Origin: Nilaparvata lugens
Lineage: Eukaryota > Arthropoda > Insecta > Hemiptera > Delphacidae
DNA: 64,000 nucleotides
Assembly: GCF_014356525.2 (NCBI RefSeq)
Contig: NC_052507.1
Span: 57,134,621-57,198,620 of the forward strand
Reading direction: 5' to 3'
In this document: positions 22,922 through 34,790 of the stretch, one piece after another
Layout of the letters: the number at the start of each line of letters is the position of its first letter
How positions within the stretch are numbered: the stretch's first letter is position 1
Made by a program: the position numbers and the translations under genes
The notes under the pieces: generated by a model
What the model was told of the DNA's origin: nothing
Databases searched by the model: none
The model's input: only the letters and a program-made list of their open reading frames with translations

Positions 22922-25783
22922 CTATGTATTCCCATTCAACAGAGCAACAAGCCTGGACCTGAACGTACCCAAGGTTGCCGCAAAAATAACATCATTGGGC
23001 AAATCGTTCCAAAGTCTTGAGGCTGTGACCGTAAATGAGTTATTATACATAACTGTGCGGTGACGAGGTATTTGAAGGAAGTATTCATGCTGTCTTGTGT
23101 TCCTGCTGTGAACACGAGCCAGGAGTGTGAATCTTTCCCTTAAATACTGAGGACCTCTCCCTTTGACAATCAGCTGATAAACAAGACTCAACATGAAGTA
23201 TTGTCTCCTCTCCTTCAACTTCATCCAATTTAACCTACTGTAATATGGAGTGATGTGGTCATCTCTTCTCGCATCAAAAATAAACCGAATTGCGTAGTTG
23301 AGCGATCGTTGTAATTTCAAATTCAGCTCCTCAGTAATGTCGTTATAAACGATGCTGCAGTAATCAATGATGGGAATTACCAAGCTCTGTGCTAGTGAAA
23401 CACGAAGGTGGGTTGGAAGGAAATTTTTCAACTGTTTCAATTGATGCATAGTGGCAAACACTCGCTTTGTCAGTTCACCAATCTGATTCGACCAATTCAT
23501 GTTTTTATCAAGCTGTATGCCCAAGACTTTCACACAACTTTCAAAGTGCAGAGCATGATTGGCCAGCATTACTCGAGGAAGTGTATTAAAATCTATTTGG
23601 TTATACAACCGACCATAAGCGATGATGATGCTTTTGCATTTATTTGCATTGAGTCTCAAGCAGTGCGCATTAGCCCAAACAATCAAATTCTGAATATTAA
23701 CATTCATCGCGGCAATAGAGTCAGCAGCACTGTCGGAAGGAAAGTGATTGTAACACACAAGGTCATCAGCATAAATATGGTATGATATGTCATGAAAAAT
23801 TCGAGGGAGATTATTCATATAAATAGAGAAGAGGAGGGGACCAAGTATTGTTCCCTGAGGAACGCCTGCTACAACAGGTAACCACTCTGAAGTTTTGCCA
23901 TCAGCTCCTCTCACACGTTGATACCTATTGCTTAGGTAGGATTCAAACCAGGAGAGACATGAAGAAGAGAAATTACATTGATTTGCAAGTTTATGTAGCA
24001 GAATTGAATGGCAAACGTTATCAAAAGCTTTAGTGAAATCAAATGTGACAAGGAGAGAGAACTTACGGTTGTCCATGGCATTACGAATGTCATCTGTTAT
24101 TTTCAAAAGAGCTGTAGATGTACTATGCGATGAGCGATAGCCAGACTGATTTTGATCGAAGAAATTGAATGAATTCAGGTATGATGTCATCTGCTCATGT
24201 ACCACCCTCTCAAGCGCCTTAGAAATAGTGCAAACTATGCTGATAGGATGGAAGTTTTCAGGGGAGCAAGGACTACTTACTTTAGGGACGGGACATATTA
24301 AAGAATGCTTCCAAAGTGAAGGAAAAACTCCCATTTGTAGGGAAAAGTTGAAAATGTGTGTAATTGCCGGAAGGATAATGGGTAATATAATTTTATAGAA
24401 CGTTATTGGAATGCCATCAACACCTTTATTATTTTTCCTAATTGAAAGGATAATTGAGGAGATTTTCTCAGGAAGGATGTAAGCAAAGAAGAATTTTTCA
24501 CATGGAAGTGTGTGATTGGTTTGATTTATCATGGCATAGTTCAATAAATGGTGAGAAAATGAAGAGGGTGGCGACGGAGTGGAGAAGAACCTATTTAGTT
24601 GGTCCAAGGACACATTTACAGCTGTAGTTCTTGACTTGGGAGGGACAATCTCAACCTTTCGAATGTTCTTCCAGAGATCTGAAGTAGATTGCTTACCATC
24701 AAATAGCCGATTATAATATTGGATTTTAGCTCTCCTACAAACTGACCTCAACTGGTTTCTCAAAGTCTTATACCTTACAAAGTCTACACTGCAGCCGGTC
24801 CTCGAATGGTCGCACCTAGCTTTGTCTCTCTCACGCCTCAGTAGAGATATCTCCCTATTAAACCAAGGGCATGGTCTACGCTGGACCTTGAAGTCACGTT
24901 CCGGTGCATGTTGATCGAAAATTGACAAAACCATGGAGTTGAAAGCATTCACCTTATCATCGATATCATCCAAATGCACAATATCGTGCCAAGGCTTTTC
25001 CACAGCATCAGCAAAGCAACGGTCCAGATCAATATCCCTCAGATTCCTGCCTTTACTATTTGAAGTATATCTGATGTTATGTTCGAGACTATAGATGATA
25101 TAGATCAAATCATGAGCTGACATACTGAATGACATTTGACCATTCGATAGGACAAAATCTGGATCACTGACTATCGCAAGATCAAGCAACGTGTGGCAAG
25201 TCTCAGTATGGAAAGTGGGTGAACTATCGAGAATTGTCATATTCATCGACTCGAATAGGGACCTCACCTGCCTACTTTCAAATGTATCCTTCATCTGGTC
25301 TGCATTGAAATCCCCTAGAGTGATTACATGCTGATACCTATGCATAACATTAACCAGGTCGCTTTCAAGGATGAACAATCTACCTGCTTTGGGAGGTCGA
25401 TATACAACCACAACCAACAAGTTCTCTGAGCCAACCGTCACTTCAACCATCAGAAATTCAGGTGAACATGAGTATAATTGGGGTGACGATGCAACTACTT
25501 TGGCCGGAAACTGCGATCGAATGTACACAGCAACACCTCCGCCACCCTTACCCGTTCGGTCGTTCCTGAATAGGGTATACCCAGGGGCCTCAAAATAGCT
25601 AGACAGAAGACTTGGCTTCAAAAACGTTTCACTTATGGCAATAAGATCAATATTAACACGTGAGAGCATCAATTCGAACTCATCAAAGTGCGCCGGTAGA
25701 GATTGGGCGTTGATATGACACATCTTTAGTGCGTTTGAATGATCACAAAAAACTGACTTCAGCTCGTTTATGAAATCAGACAT
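22922..25783 (-). CDS. LINE ORF2: APE endonuclease and reverse transcriptase
   Basis: This 953-residue open frame nicks target DNA and copies the LINE RNA there. The endonuclease spans residues 20-230, with HINAQSLP (Asn25), ISETF (Glu52), GDFNAD (Asp158, Asn160) and SAHD (His224). Reverse transcriptase spans about 440-720, with FDFTKAFD (581-588), AGVPQGTILGP (639-649) and YADD (671-674). A C-terminal region with LNYAIRFIFDARRDDHITP and NSFTVTASRLWNDLP is typical of CR1/Jockey-group ORF2. No RNase H domain is seen. The start MSDFINELKSVF is the first ATG; the stop is followed by the 3' UTR. There is no frameshift or stop, and all key residues are present, so the enzyme may be functional. Confidence 0.93.
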   Translation of the reverse strand: MSDFINELKSVFCDHSNALKMCHINAQSLPAHFDEFELMLSRVNIDLIAISETFLKPSLLSSYFEAPGYTLFRNDRTGKGGGGVAVYIRSQFPAKVVASSPQLYSCSPEFLMVEVTVGSENLLVVVVYRPPKAGRLFILESDLVNVMHRYQHVITLGDFNADQMKDTFESRQVRSLFESMNMTILDSSPTFHTETCHTLLDLAIVSDPDFVLSNGQMSFSMSAHDLIYIIYSLEHNIRYTSNSKGRNLRDIDLDRCFADAVEKPWHDIVHLDDIDDKVNAFNSMVLSIFDQHAPERDFKVQRRPCPWFNREISLLRRERDKARCDHSRTGCSVDFVRYKTLRNQLRSVCRRAKIQYYNRLFDGKQSTSDLWKNIRKVEIVPPKSRTTAVNVSLDQLNRFFSTPSPPSSFSHHLLNYAMINQTNHTLPCEKFFFAYILPEKISSIILSIRKNNKGVDGIPITFYKIILPIILPAITHIFNFSLQMGVFPSLWKHSLICPVPKVSSPCSPENFHPISIVCTISKALERVVHEQMTSYLNSFNFFDQNQSGYRSSHSTSTALLKITDDIRNAMDNRKFSLLVTFDFTKAFDNVCHSILLHKLANQCNFSSSCLSWFESYLSNRYQRVRGADGKTSEWLPVVAGVPQGTILGPLLFSIYMNNLPRIFHDISYHIYADDLVCYNHFPSDSAADSIAAMNVNIQNLIVWANAHCLRLNANKCKSIIIAYGRLYNQIDFNTLPRVMLANHALHFESCVKVLGIQLDKNMNWSNQIGELTKRVFATMHQLKQLKNFLPTHLRVSLAQSLVIPIIDYCSIVYNDITEELNLKLQRSLNYAIRFIFDARRDDHITPYYSRLNWMKLKERRQYFMLSLVYQLIVKGRGPQYLRERFTLLARVHSRNTRQHEYFLQIPRHRTVMYNNSFTVTASRLWNDLPNDVIFAATLGTFRSRLVALLNGNT

Positions 25784-26508
25784 ATTAATAATTAAGAAAT
25801 GAGAAAAGTTATATATCAGTACAAAAAAACGTATGCAATGACACTATGAATAGTTTTCTAATTGAGCAATTTGAGAAAATATTAGTTTATTTGATAATTG
25901 AGTTATTTTAGAGATATAGATGTTACGTGACTATGAAGAGTCACTGATAATTGATTAAAGGTTTTTAAATGAAAAAATAAATAAAATAAAATAAAAATGA
26001 AATTGAGACAAGAAAGTTTATATTTATATGTATGTATTCTACTACATATTCAGACTTGAACAAAGTGGAGCTCCCAATAAATATCTAATTGTACAAAGAT
26101 ATACAATCTGAGCTATTTCCGCAAATAAATCTGTGAGAAGCAAAATGCATTAGTTTTATGAGTACTAGACATTACTGTTGTTGTAATAATATGATAAAAA
26201 AAAAAAGGTATGACAATTCTCAACGTTGAAAAAAAAATTAAAGATTTGAAAAATAAAAATACATTACACATGTGAGATCACTTCTTGAAACCTTCAAGCA
26301 CTCTTCATTCTCTTGAATCGTTGTAATACATCATGAATTCGAGATTCATATTAAACAAAATCAACGTTGAAGAGATAAGAAAAATTAAATAACGTAAAGA
26401 AAAATGGAATAAACAAATATGAACATGTTGGAATACTTCTTGAAACTTTCAAGCACCCTTAATTCATTCAAATTATGTTAGTAAAGAATTGATTCAAGAT
26501 TCATATCT
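25784..26508 (-). repeat. LINE inter-ORF spacer with two-copy repeat
   Basis: About 725 bp separate ORF1 and ORF2, long for this group. Two related segments of roughly 150 bp lie at about 26211-26366 and 26367-26508, sharing CACTTCTTGAAACCTTCAAGCAC / ATACTTCTTGAAACTTTCAAG and GAGATTCATAT / AAGATTCATAT. The rest of the spacer is AT-rich with no open frame. Confidence 0.6.
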
Positions 26509-27366
26509 TCAAGATATCAGTATGATAATTTTACCATTTTCTCTCCAAATCACTTTGCCATCACGGGACCACACGTTCTTGTAGCCGACTTTGTCAGCCA
26601 CTCGCCTTAAGAAGATGTGTCTTGGCTTGGTGAGGTCCTCGTGGATTGAAATTCCGGTGCTCTTGAGCTTGTGCCTGGATGAAATTACACTGCTGCGGCG
26701 CTGATAGCTGATGAATTTAATGAGCACCTGCCGAGGTCGGGGTGGTGCACCAGACTGTTCGTTTGCCCTCGCTTTGCGCCCGACGCGGTGGCACCGGTCG
26801 ATGTCATCCGGCCTTATCGCCAACCCCAGCTTGGAGTTGAGGAGGTCCGCCATGGCCACCACACTCGTCGATACTTCGTCGTCCTCGGTCTCCGGCACGC
26901 CAGACACTCTCACATTGTTTCGCGGCTGATACTGAGCGAGACCATCCAAACGGCTGTCACTGGTTATTTGTAGCTGCTCCACATTTTTTTTTAGAGCTTC
27001 ATTCTCCTTGGAGAGTATGTCGATCCTCTCAACAGCAGCCTGAAGCTTGCCCTCCAATGCAGCGGTGACGGTCGCGCATAGGCTGTCACGCAGACGGTCT
27101 TCTATTCTCGCCGCAAACCGATCGCAGAAGTCATCGCAAAGCAGCAGCGCTTCCAATGCCTCGGTGATTTGACTCTGGGTCGTCATGGCAACGGGGACGC
27201 TGTCTGCAGCCGACGAGCAAGACGAAGAGGAGTGAGGCCGGCTAGTATCCCCTCTCTGTTGTTGTTTGTTCTGTTGCGCACGCTGCTGCTGCTTTTGGGC
27301 AGGTGACGATGCAGCCTTATCACCAACAACGGCCTTGGATCCGAAACGAGTGTTCGGTTTAGACAT
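26509..27366 (-). CDS. LINE ORF1: coiled coil plus RRM-like RNA-binding protein
   Basis: This 285-residue protein would bind LINE RNA. It has a basic, glutamine-rich N terminus (QKQQQRAQQNKQQQR), a Ser-rich linker, a leucine-type coiled coil (residues about 105-140) and a globular part beginning NNVRVSGVPETEDDE. The block DDIDRCHRVGRK followed by RQVLIKFISYQRR is the signature of LINE ORF1 proteins of the CR1/Jockey group. The C terminus (NVWSRDGKVIWRENGKI) is also typical. The frame is intact from ATG (27366) to stop. It lies upstream of ORF2 on the same strand. Confidence 0.88.
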   Translation of the reverse strand: MSKPNTRFGSKAVVGDKAASSPAQKQQQRAQQNKQQQRGDTSRPHSSSSCSSAADSVPVAMTTQSQITEALEALLLCDDFCDRFAARIEDRLRDSLCATVTAALEGKLQAAVERIDILSKENEALKKNVEQLQITSDSRLDGLAQYQPRNNVRVSGVPETEDDEVSTSVVAMADLLNSKLGLAIRPDDIDRCHRVGRKARANEQSGAPPRPRQVLIKFISYQRRSSVISSRHKLKSTGISIHEDLTKPRHIFLRRVADKVGYKNVWSRDGKVIWRENGKIIILIS

Positions 27367-27529
27367 TAATGTAAAACTTTAAAAATGGATTATACACGCT
27401 TCTAAAAGAGATTCAAAGCACACCTTGTCAAGATTTGAAGAAAAACTTTTTACAATAACCCACTCAAAACACCGATTGAAACGGGAGCTCAACTTCTGTA
27501 CGTTAGCCTGCTAACATTTCTTATCTCTA

Positions 27530-27790
27530 AGAGAGAGAGAGAGAGAGAGAGAGAGCATCATTGTTATCATCATCTTCTTCTTCTCCTTCTTCTTCTCCAT
27601 CTTCTTCTCCTTCTTCTTCCACCTCTCCTTCTTCTTCCACCTTTCCTTCTTCTTCTTCTTCTTCCACCTCTCCTTCTTCTAGAGAGAGAGGGAGAGGTTC
27701 TTCTCCTTCTAAGGAGCAGCGGAGGGGGCAGGAGAGGTGTGGCAGGAGCAGGGGCGGTGGGGGGTATGTAGGATGGGTGTGGTGGGAGGG
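27530..27790. repeat. Microsatellite block: (GA)n, TCT/CTT and GGA-rich tracts
   Basis: (GA)n at 27530-27555 is followed by imperfect TTC/TCTCC/TTCCACC repeats to about 27715, then a GGGGAG-rich stretch. Open frames of 79-87 codons here are only low-complexity Ser/Pro/Arg sequence and not genes. Confidence 0.9.
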
Positions 27791-27911
27791 GGGAGGTGGG
27801 AAAAGTCATGAAGAATCATTCTAAAACGGCAAATAGGATCTACTTATTATTGAAGCAATTATTTGAATGGTGATCACATAAAACCATAAACATGGAGAGT
27901 AGATGTCTTTA

Positions 27912-29565
27912 AAAAAAGTCTGGTGTGGTGCACTCACACAACTTTCCTTGCCGTTATGAAAATTGATCAACTGACGCTAGTGTACCCGCGCAACTCAAGT
28001 CTACTATTCTAAGATCTAAGCCAGATCTAAGCCAGCTGGTGACAGAACAATAACGCGGCAGACACACGAAGTCTGCTATATCTTCATAGTGGATGATTTT
28101 ATAGAATCAACAGTTGCCAACAGTTTGCAATTTAATAATCTTATTTTCTCGAACATCGAGCTTATTTTCAATTTTAGGTGAAAATGTTACGAAACATTAA
28201 TTGTAGAGATTTTCATGCTCAATCTTTTCCACTTGAAATTTTTTGTTTAAGCTGTATCTGGAGCCTGATAATTGAGAATCTAAAATCAAACTTTGCATAG
28301 ATGGGGAGCAGCTCCTGGAATTTTTACATATATGAGACTTGTGGCAGTTGATAGAGCTTATCAATGACTTTTATAGTTATAAATTTGATCAAAATCGTTG
28401 AAGCCGTTTTCGAGAAAATTGCAAAAAAAACCTGTTTTTGACAACATTTTTGTCATTTTAGCCGCCATCTTGAATTGCATTCGATCGAAATTGTTCGTGT
28501 CTGATCCTTATAGTGTAAGGACCTTGAGTTCCAAATTTCAAGTTATTCCATTGATTGGGAGATGAGATATCGTGTACACAGACGCACATACACTCATACA
28601 CACACACATACAGACCAATACCCAAAAACCACTTTTTTGGACTCAGGGGACCTCGAAACGTATAGAAATTTACAAATTGGTGTACCTTAATTTTTTTCGG
28701 GAAGCAATACTTTCCCTACCCATGGTAATAGGGCAAGGAAAGTAAAAATCTGGTGTGGCGCACTCACAACTTTCCATGCCGTTATGAAAACTGATCACTT
28801 GACTCTAGTGTTCACGAACACCTCAAGAGTCTACTATTCGAAGATCTGCCAGCTGGTGACAGGGCAATAACGCTGGGACACACGAAGTCAGCTATCTCTT
28901 CATAGTGAATAATTTAATAGAATCAACAGTAGCCAACAGTTTGCAATTGAATAGTTACATTTTCTCGAATTTCGAGCTTATTTTCAATTTTAGGTGAAAA
29001 TGTTACTGTTCATTAATTGTAGAGATTTTTATGCTTAATCTTTTCCACTTGAATTTTTTTGTTTATATTGTATCTGAAGCCTGATAATTGGGAATCCAAA
29101 ATCACACTTTGCATTGATGGGGCGGAGCACCTGAGATTCTTACAGATATGAGACTTGTGGCAGTTGATAGAGCTTATCAATAAATATTCTACGTATCAAT
29201 TTGATCGAAATCGTTGAAGACATTTTCGAGCAATTCACGAAATACCCTATTTTTGACAATATTTTCGCTATTTCAGCCGCCATCTTGAATGGCATTTGAT
29301 CGAAATTGTTCGTGTCGGATCCTTATAGGAGAAGGACCTTAAGTTCCAAATTTCAAGTCATTCCGTCATTCGGGAGATGAGATATCGTGTACACAGACAC
29401 ACATACACATACAAACACACACATACGGACCAATACCCAAAAAAAACTTTTTTTTTGGACTCAGGGGACATTGAAACGTATAGAAATTTAGAAATTGGGG
29501 CACCTCAATTCTTTCGGAAAGCAATACTTCCCCTACCTATGGTAATAGGGCAAAGAAAGTAAAAA
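27912..29565. repeat. Two tandem copies of an ~828-bp dispersed repeat
   Basis: Copy 1 runs from about 27912 to 28744 and copy 2 from 28745 to 29565, both starting TCTGGTGTGG(T/C)GCACTCAC and ending ATGGTAATAGGGCAA(G/A)GAAAGTAAAAAT. Each carries a subterminal 12-bp inverted pair, ACTTTCCTTGCC near the start (27941, 28769) and GGCAAGGAAAGT near the end (28732, 29549). Inside are an AC-rich microsatellite and the conserved GCCGCCATCTTGAAT stretch. There is no ORF. It may be a non-autonomous DNA element that amplified in tandem. Confidence 0.8.
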
Positions 29566-32226
29566 TTAGGTCATGAAGTGGGTTAGGCATGGAGTAGGTT
29601 ATATATAAATTCATTCAATAAATAATATGATGTATAATAAATTTCAATTCAATAATTATTATAAGCTAAGTAAGTCAGTTGAATCCGGATTTGTATGCTA
29701 AGTGTGAATTTGTAGAAATAGAATTTGGTAAATGTAATTGTAATATACTGACAATGAGTATAGGTATACAATGAGTATAAGAAACCTGCTTAATTGATAA
29801 GTATCTCATTCATTTGATTCATCCAATCTAATTGTGATGATGGACTGTATGAAATTGTATTTGTTCTCCATTTCAAGTATTCATTATTAATGTATCTTCC
29901 ATGTTAGATTTATAAGATTGATTACTGTATTGATCAAATTCAATGAGTATGTATTGTCAGTAACCAAACTTCAGAGTTTAAAGGAATATCGGTAAAATGT
30001 ATGATACATTAGGGTGAATTTGAATTGATATTTGAATTCAGTCTGTGAGCTGAATATTAGGTTGAAGAATTTGAGTGTTGGCGGAGCTAGATTGCGAAGG
30101 GTGATGAGGGGTGGAAAATCGTGGTGCTGGTATATGAGTAGGCAGACCATGTATTGCTAAGGTAGTCGCTCTAGTCTCTTGGATTTTGGTCTGTGTTCAG
30201 TGTAGGAGTGATTCTTTGGTTTCAGACTTCAATGATCCTATAGGGAATTGACTGAACCAGGTCAAGATTGTATTTATAATTTTTAATTTTCCCAATCTCA
30301 AATCCAAACCACCCCACCCGAATAGGTGTATTAAATTTTATAGCATCATAGTGAAGAGCAAATTTTATTATTACTTCTTTTCAAATACATATCTGTAAAT
30401 ACAGTTTTAATAAACTTTTGGAAGCTTACAATTGAAATTTTCTTTAAGCACAAATAATAGTTTATTAAAGCAAGGCTCCCCTAATCATATTCATCCATTA
30501 AAATTTATTAATTCCTCTATTTTTGACTGTAATCTTATTTTCAACTGGAGGTGCTCAATATTTTGATTTCATATTTCACTCTTCAAGTAACCTGTTTAAA
30601 TAGGAACTGTTTGTTAAATATTATTGTATAAAACTAAACGAACTGTAGTATTTTCAAAAACTCAATCATCTTGAAAATTCATCTCAGTTCATTCCTATGG
30701 TTTAATCAATTTTATGAATTCATTTCAATTCAAAGTTTATTGATAAATTCATAATTCAACCCTCATTTTGCCTTTCACTTTATACATTCCCTTACACACG
30801 ATCTTGATCTATCTCTCTCTATCTTCTTCTTCTAAAATATTAGTTCAGTGAGTGAAATTCAAGTATCAACACAGTGAGTGAAGTTATAGTATAGTTATAA
30901 TTTTATCAATCAAAAGTGATTGATTGTCGCCGGGCATAATATTCTGTATAGTGTGAAGGAGTTCGGAACCCACTCTAAAAAAAAACACAGTGTGGAGGAG
31001 TTCAAATCATAATCAATGGAAAAATGATTTAGGAGAGCGATTTTGAATTATTTATGGCAGAATCAATTGAAATCCACTTTTGTATGAGATTTCAATAATA
31101 TAGTAATATCAAAAATGTTTATGAAAAAATTCAGAAAGATCCACTCCACCTCAAGTGCAAACTGCATTGGAAAGCATAAATGGTATAATTCAAGAAATCA
31201 CTCATTTTGGAAATGCTTATCTATTATATTCATAAAAAATTGTTTATGAGAAAAATTTACATATTTCAAACTGCCTACAATGTGAATTGTACGCTAACTG
31301 TAAGGTATCTTATTGTGAGTGGATTATGCATTCATTATAGTTGCTCCAGACGACTTGAACTCAAATTTTTGATATGTTAAAATCTCTGATCATTCGACTG
31401 ATCCAGGATCAGAGTTGATTCTCGTTGATGCTACCCTAAATCACTGTTCGAACAATCCAAGGTTATATATCATGGTACTAGAATGTTCGACTCGGTTATT
31501 CAAGTGAATTGCAACAATATATTCCAGCCTCGTGATGTTTTTCACTATTTTGATATTCTATTTCCTGTATTTGGGTCAACTTGGGCTCTCGAATTGATCT
31601 CAATTGGTTACTGTAAGACAAATAAGAGAATTAACTGCAGTTCTACTCTAGCTTTCTGCTTCTACTTCCTATATCTCCACCTCATTCTCCTCATTTCTTC
31701 CTCCTCATTCTCATCTTATTTCTAATCTCACTAAACACCTCATTCTATATTCCAGAACTCGTTTAGTACATGCAAATACATCTATGAGGATTGTCCTCTT
31801 TTTTCCTTCTTCTTCTTCTTCTTCTCCTTCTTTTGATTTCTTCCTTACTATTTGCCTTTCTATTCATCTTCTCTACTCTCTCTATCTTTGGTACACCATA
31901 TCCACTCAGTCCTAGAGCGAAAACCTCTTCAACAAGGTTAGCATCTGAAAATGAATGCATAATGCTAGCCTAGATTCGCGGCCCAACAAAATGCAATCAA
32001 GCTGCACATTTTCCAATTTACAATTCTAATATTGGTTAAATTTCCTTTGTTGTGCATGAGAATTAAGAGGAAATATCCTAGTTCTCCATGTAAATAATCT
32101 GATCATACGAGAAATTCATATGAGTAGTCATTCAAGGTTTGGTTTAAATAGAATTTATGTTTTTGACTTGGAAGATTGGATAACATAAGAAGTGAGTTAC
32201 ACACTTCTTATAGGAATTATTCATAT
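29566..32226. other. AT-rich intergenic sequence, no feature seen
   Basis: The sequence has only short open frames without family character. A CTT/TCT-rich stretch lies at 31680-31850. No repeat boundary or RNA gene is evident. Confidence 0.6.
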
Positions 32227-32829
32227 TGTAATGGGGTATTTAAAATTGGTATATATTGGGGTTATATTATGTATGGTATTGTGATGGTATTATAAGGTTG
32301 TGAGAACAACCCTAGACATTATGGTAACAATTTATAATAGGGGAATCGCTTGGCTTGCGAGAGGTTAAATTGATCTAACTCTATAACTCATGAGAAAGGA
32401 ACTATATTTTAAAATAATAAACAAAACAGTTATATTTTGGAGAACTAAGTAATCGATTTAATCAAATTGTAACTCAAAATGAAACTGGAAACTTAAATAA
32501 AATAATATTGAGAAAACTTTTTAAACAAACAATAGAATATTACAGGATTTGCCTTCAATAAAAAAATGAATAATATATAATAATAAAATTGATAATATTA
32601 GCTCACTGAACTCACTGAACCAGGAAAATGGTGTCTCGGAAAAGAAGGGTAGAGCCGGGCCCGATTATCTGCTGTAGATAGCTCCAGGTCCCGTCCTCGT
32701 AACCGACTGACTAGAGCCTCTCATTTTTTCCATAATTTTACTTGTCATGAATTTTCACCGTCGTCAACAATTTATCTATTCATTGTGAAAATTCATGACA
32801 AATAATAAAAATTATGTAGTTCTATTACA
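32227..32829 (-). repeat. Gypsy 3' LTR, 603 bp
   Basis: Begins TGTAATGGGG and ends TTCTATTACA on the + strand. The inner flank reads, on the - strand, AGGGGGACCCCGGGA, a polypurine tract directly before the LTR (32830-32845). It differs from the other LTR only by a few substitutions near its left end and a few single-base indels. Confidence 0.95.
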
Positions 32830-32845
32830 TCCCGGGGTCCCCCTA

Positions 32846-33499
32846 AACTTCGACCCGAAGTTATCGAAAAAACGGCATCTCTCTAAGTTAATTTTTACAC
32901 ATTTCAATAATATTTCAAAAATTAAAGTCAAAATTACCACAAGCTAAAATTATTATTATTATTCACAATATTATTCTAATTGGATATTTATATGTAACAT
33001 AACTTTCAATGAATACCTTAAATCTATGTGAGTGCCAATTCATAAGCTAAATGCAAGTGATATAAATTACATTATAGTGAACTAATTCATAAAAAATCAA
33101 ACTTAGCCTAACACATCAATCAACTTCAAATCAACAATTCAATACATTCATATCTGAATAAGAATTGAATGGAAAAAATTTCAATTATATTGATGAATAA
33201 AATTAAACCTACAAAATCTACGAAAGTAATAAAATTGAATCATAATGCAAAAATTAAACATCAAGTCCGAATAGTATTCGAGTAAGCAAAATAATATTGT
33301 GGACCTTGAAAATAAGAATAATAATAATAATTGAAATAGTTTATCTTCTAATCTGGGAAAATATTTGAATCGATAGCATAAAAGAGTAAATGGATACAAT
33401 AATAGTGAATAAGTAATTATTATTTGCATAGTTTCCTATATCCTAACCCATTATTTTAATGATTTCATTACATACTACTTTACTAAAACACAATATATT
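32846..33499 (-). other. Gypsy 3' untranslated region
   Basis: AT-rich sequence between the end of the env remnant and the polypurine tract. No open frame of note. Confidence 0.6.
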
Positions 33500-34789
33500 C
33501 TTAAAGCTCCTGTGGGTAGTCCACAATTGGAGTACGTTTCGGGACTCTCAGTTGATTTGCTTTCTTCTTAATATAATTTTGAAGACATAAATACAAGAAT
33601 ATAACAGTTATCAGTGTTTGCCAGACAATAATATATAAATGATCAGTTTATTGTTCACCCCTAACAAATCAAAGTTATTTGGCATTTCAACATGATGGAA
33701 AATGTCTTCTGAGAATGAGTTGTGCTCTTCAAATTTTGAAAAATTCAAGTGCCAATTTTCATTTAAGATTTCCGAAAGGTTTAAGTACTGAGGCAGAGTC
33801 TCATGTTTAAAAATTGGGATGCTCAATTTAGATAAATTTGTCCACATGTGAGGAATTAAGTTATTAATAGCTGGAGAAGGATGGGAACGGGAGTCGCAAG
33901 GATAAAGAGTGCTTATCAGTACGTCGCCGTTGTCGTCTTGAAGTTCGCAGTTGCAAGGGATGTGGAGTGATAGGGTTCCTGGACTGTTGCTTGGGACCTC
34001 AGTTGTTGAGTTTTTACAGCGAATTGTCGTCTTTTTGCCGGTGTTGTGGAATAGGAAGGTGTCTTCTCGTAGGCGAGTGATTAGGGTTTGATTGTCAGTT
34101 GCTTTACAATCAAATTTGCAGACTTCTCGTAGCTCCGATACGTCTGCTTCTGATGTTAGAAGGTGGAGACAAGTGGCTTGGGTGGCGGAGTTCGACATCT
34201 TTTTCCTCGGAATCAAGCAGAGGCCTTTCTGCTTGAACTGGCAATCGTCTTCTTCGTCATCTGACAGGATTTGCAGTTTATTTTCTTCTCTAAGTATCAG
34301 GTGATGTTGGGAGGTCAAACGGCAGGTATGACCATTCCAATGAAGCGGGATAGATTGCAGGTGGAATAATGAAATAGTTGAATTTTTCTTCTTTATTGGT
34401 ATTTTGAGGGTAACCAATAGTTCGTTGTCGGATTTTCTGCAGGATGTTGGTTTCAAGTTTCGAATTTTATCGTTGTCTTTTGTTGATATGGTGAAGTTTC
34501 TCTTGTTTATTTTCTTTTCGAGTTCTTGAAGTCGATTGTTTAGGTCTTCTTTTGAAATGACGTGATGAGAAAGTTGTTGATTGTAGCATCTCATGTCGAT
34601 TTCATTGTAGTTGTTAGATAGAGTCATCATATACATGAAAATAGTAGTCCTCAGTTGTGTTTTCAGTACATCGGTTGTAGTATTCTCTTTCTGAAACTTA
34701 TTCTGTTGGGTGAATGATTCTTGCCAAAGAATAAGGTCATGCTTCATGTTGTTCAATACTTTCTTCACGTTCTCTGCCATGCCGTTCAT
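33500..34789 (-). pseudogene. Gypsy env remnant, front deleted, tail frameshifted
   Basis: A 392-residue open frame (33611-34789) follows the truncated integrase. It has cysteine-rich segments (CKFDCKATDNQTL, PCNCELQDDNGD), a basic-acidic helix region (LNNRLQELEKKINKR) and STISLFHLQSIPL, which recalls the ectodomain of baculovirus F/insect retrovirus envelope proteins. The N terminus with signal peptide, cleavage site and fusion peptide is missing, removed with the integrase core. A hydrophobic segment and a basic tail can be read in another frame at 33500-33625, so a frameshift near 33625 separates the membrane anchor from the body. Assignment rests on position and general character, not on a clear motif. 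Confidence 0.6.
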
Positions 34790-34790
34790 C

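Larger units (their letters stand above)
22473..27529 (-). mobile_element. CR1/Jockey-type LINE, apparently full length
   Basis: Two ORFs lie on the - strand (ORF1 26509-27366, ORF2 22922-25783) with a 5' leader of about 160 bp and a 3' UTR of about 420 bp ending in (ATCT)n. Both sides border (GA)n: 22450-22472 and 27530-27555. No lesion is visible in either ORF, so this copy may be recent. The exact 5' end and target duplication cannot be fixed because of the microsatellites. Confidence 0.8.

Noticed and set aside
23408..25598. Several + strand ORFs of 61-125 codons
   Set aside because: Antisense shadows of the intact LINE ORF2.
27561..27824. Ser/Pro-rich and Arg-rich ORFs
   Set aside because: Translation of CTT/TCC microsatellite sequence on both strands.
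31483..31973. ORFs of 60-80 codons with hydrophobic runs
   Set aside because: The runs come from CTT/TCT tracts; no splice or family evidence.
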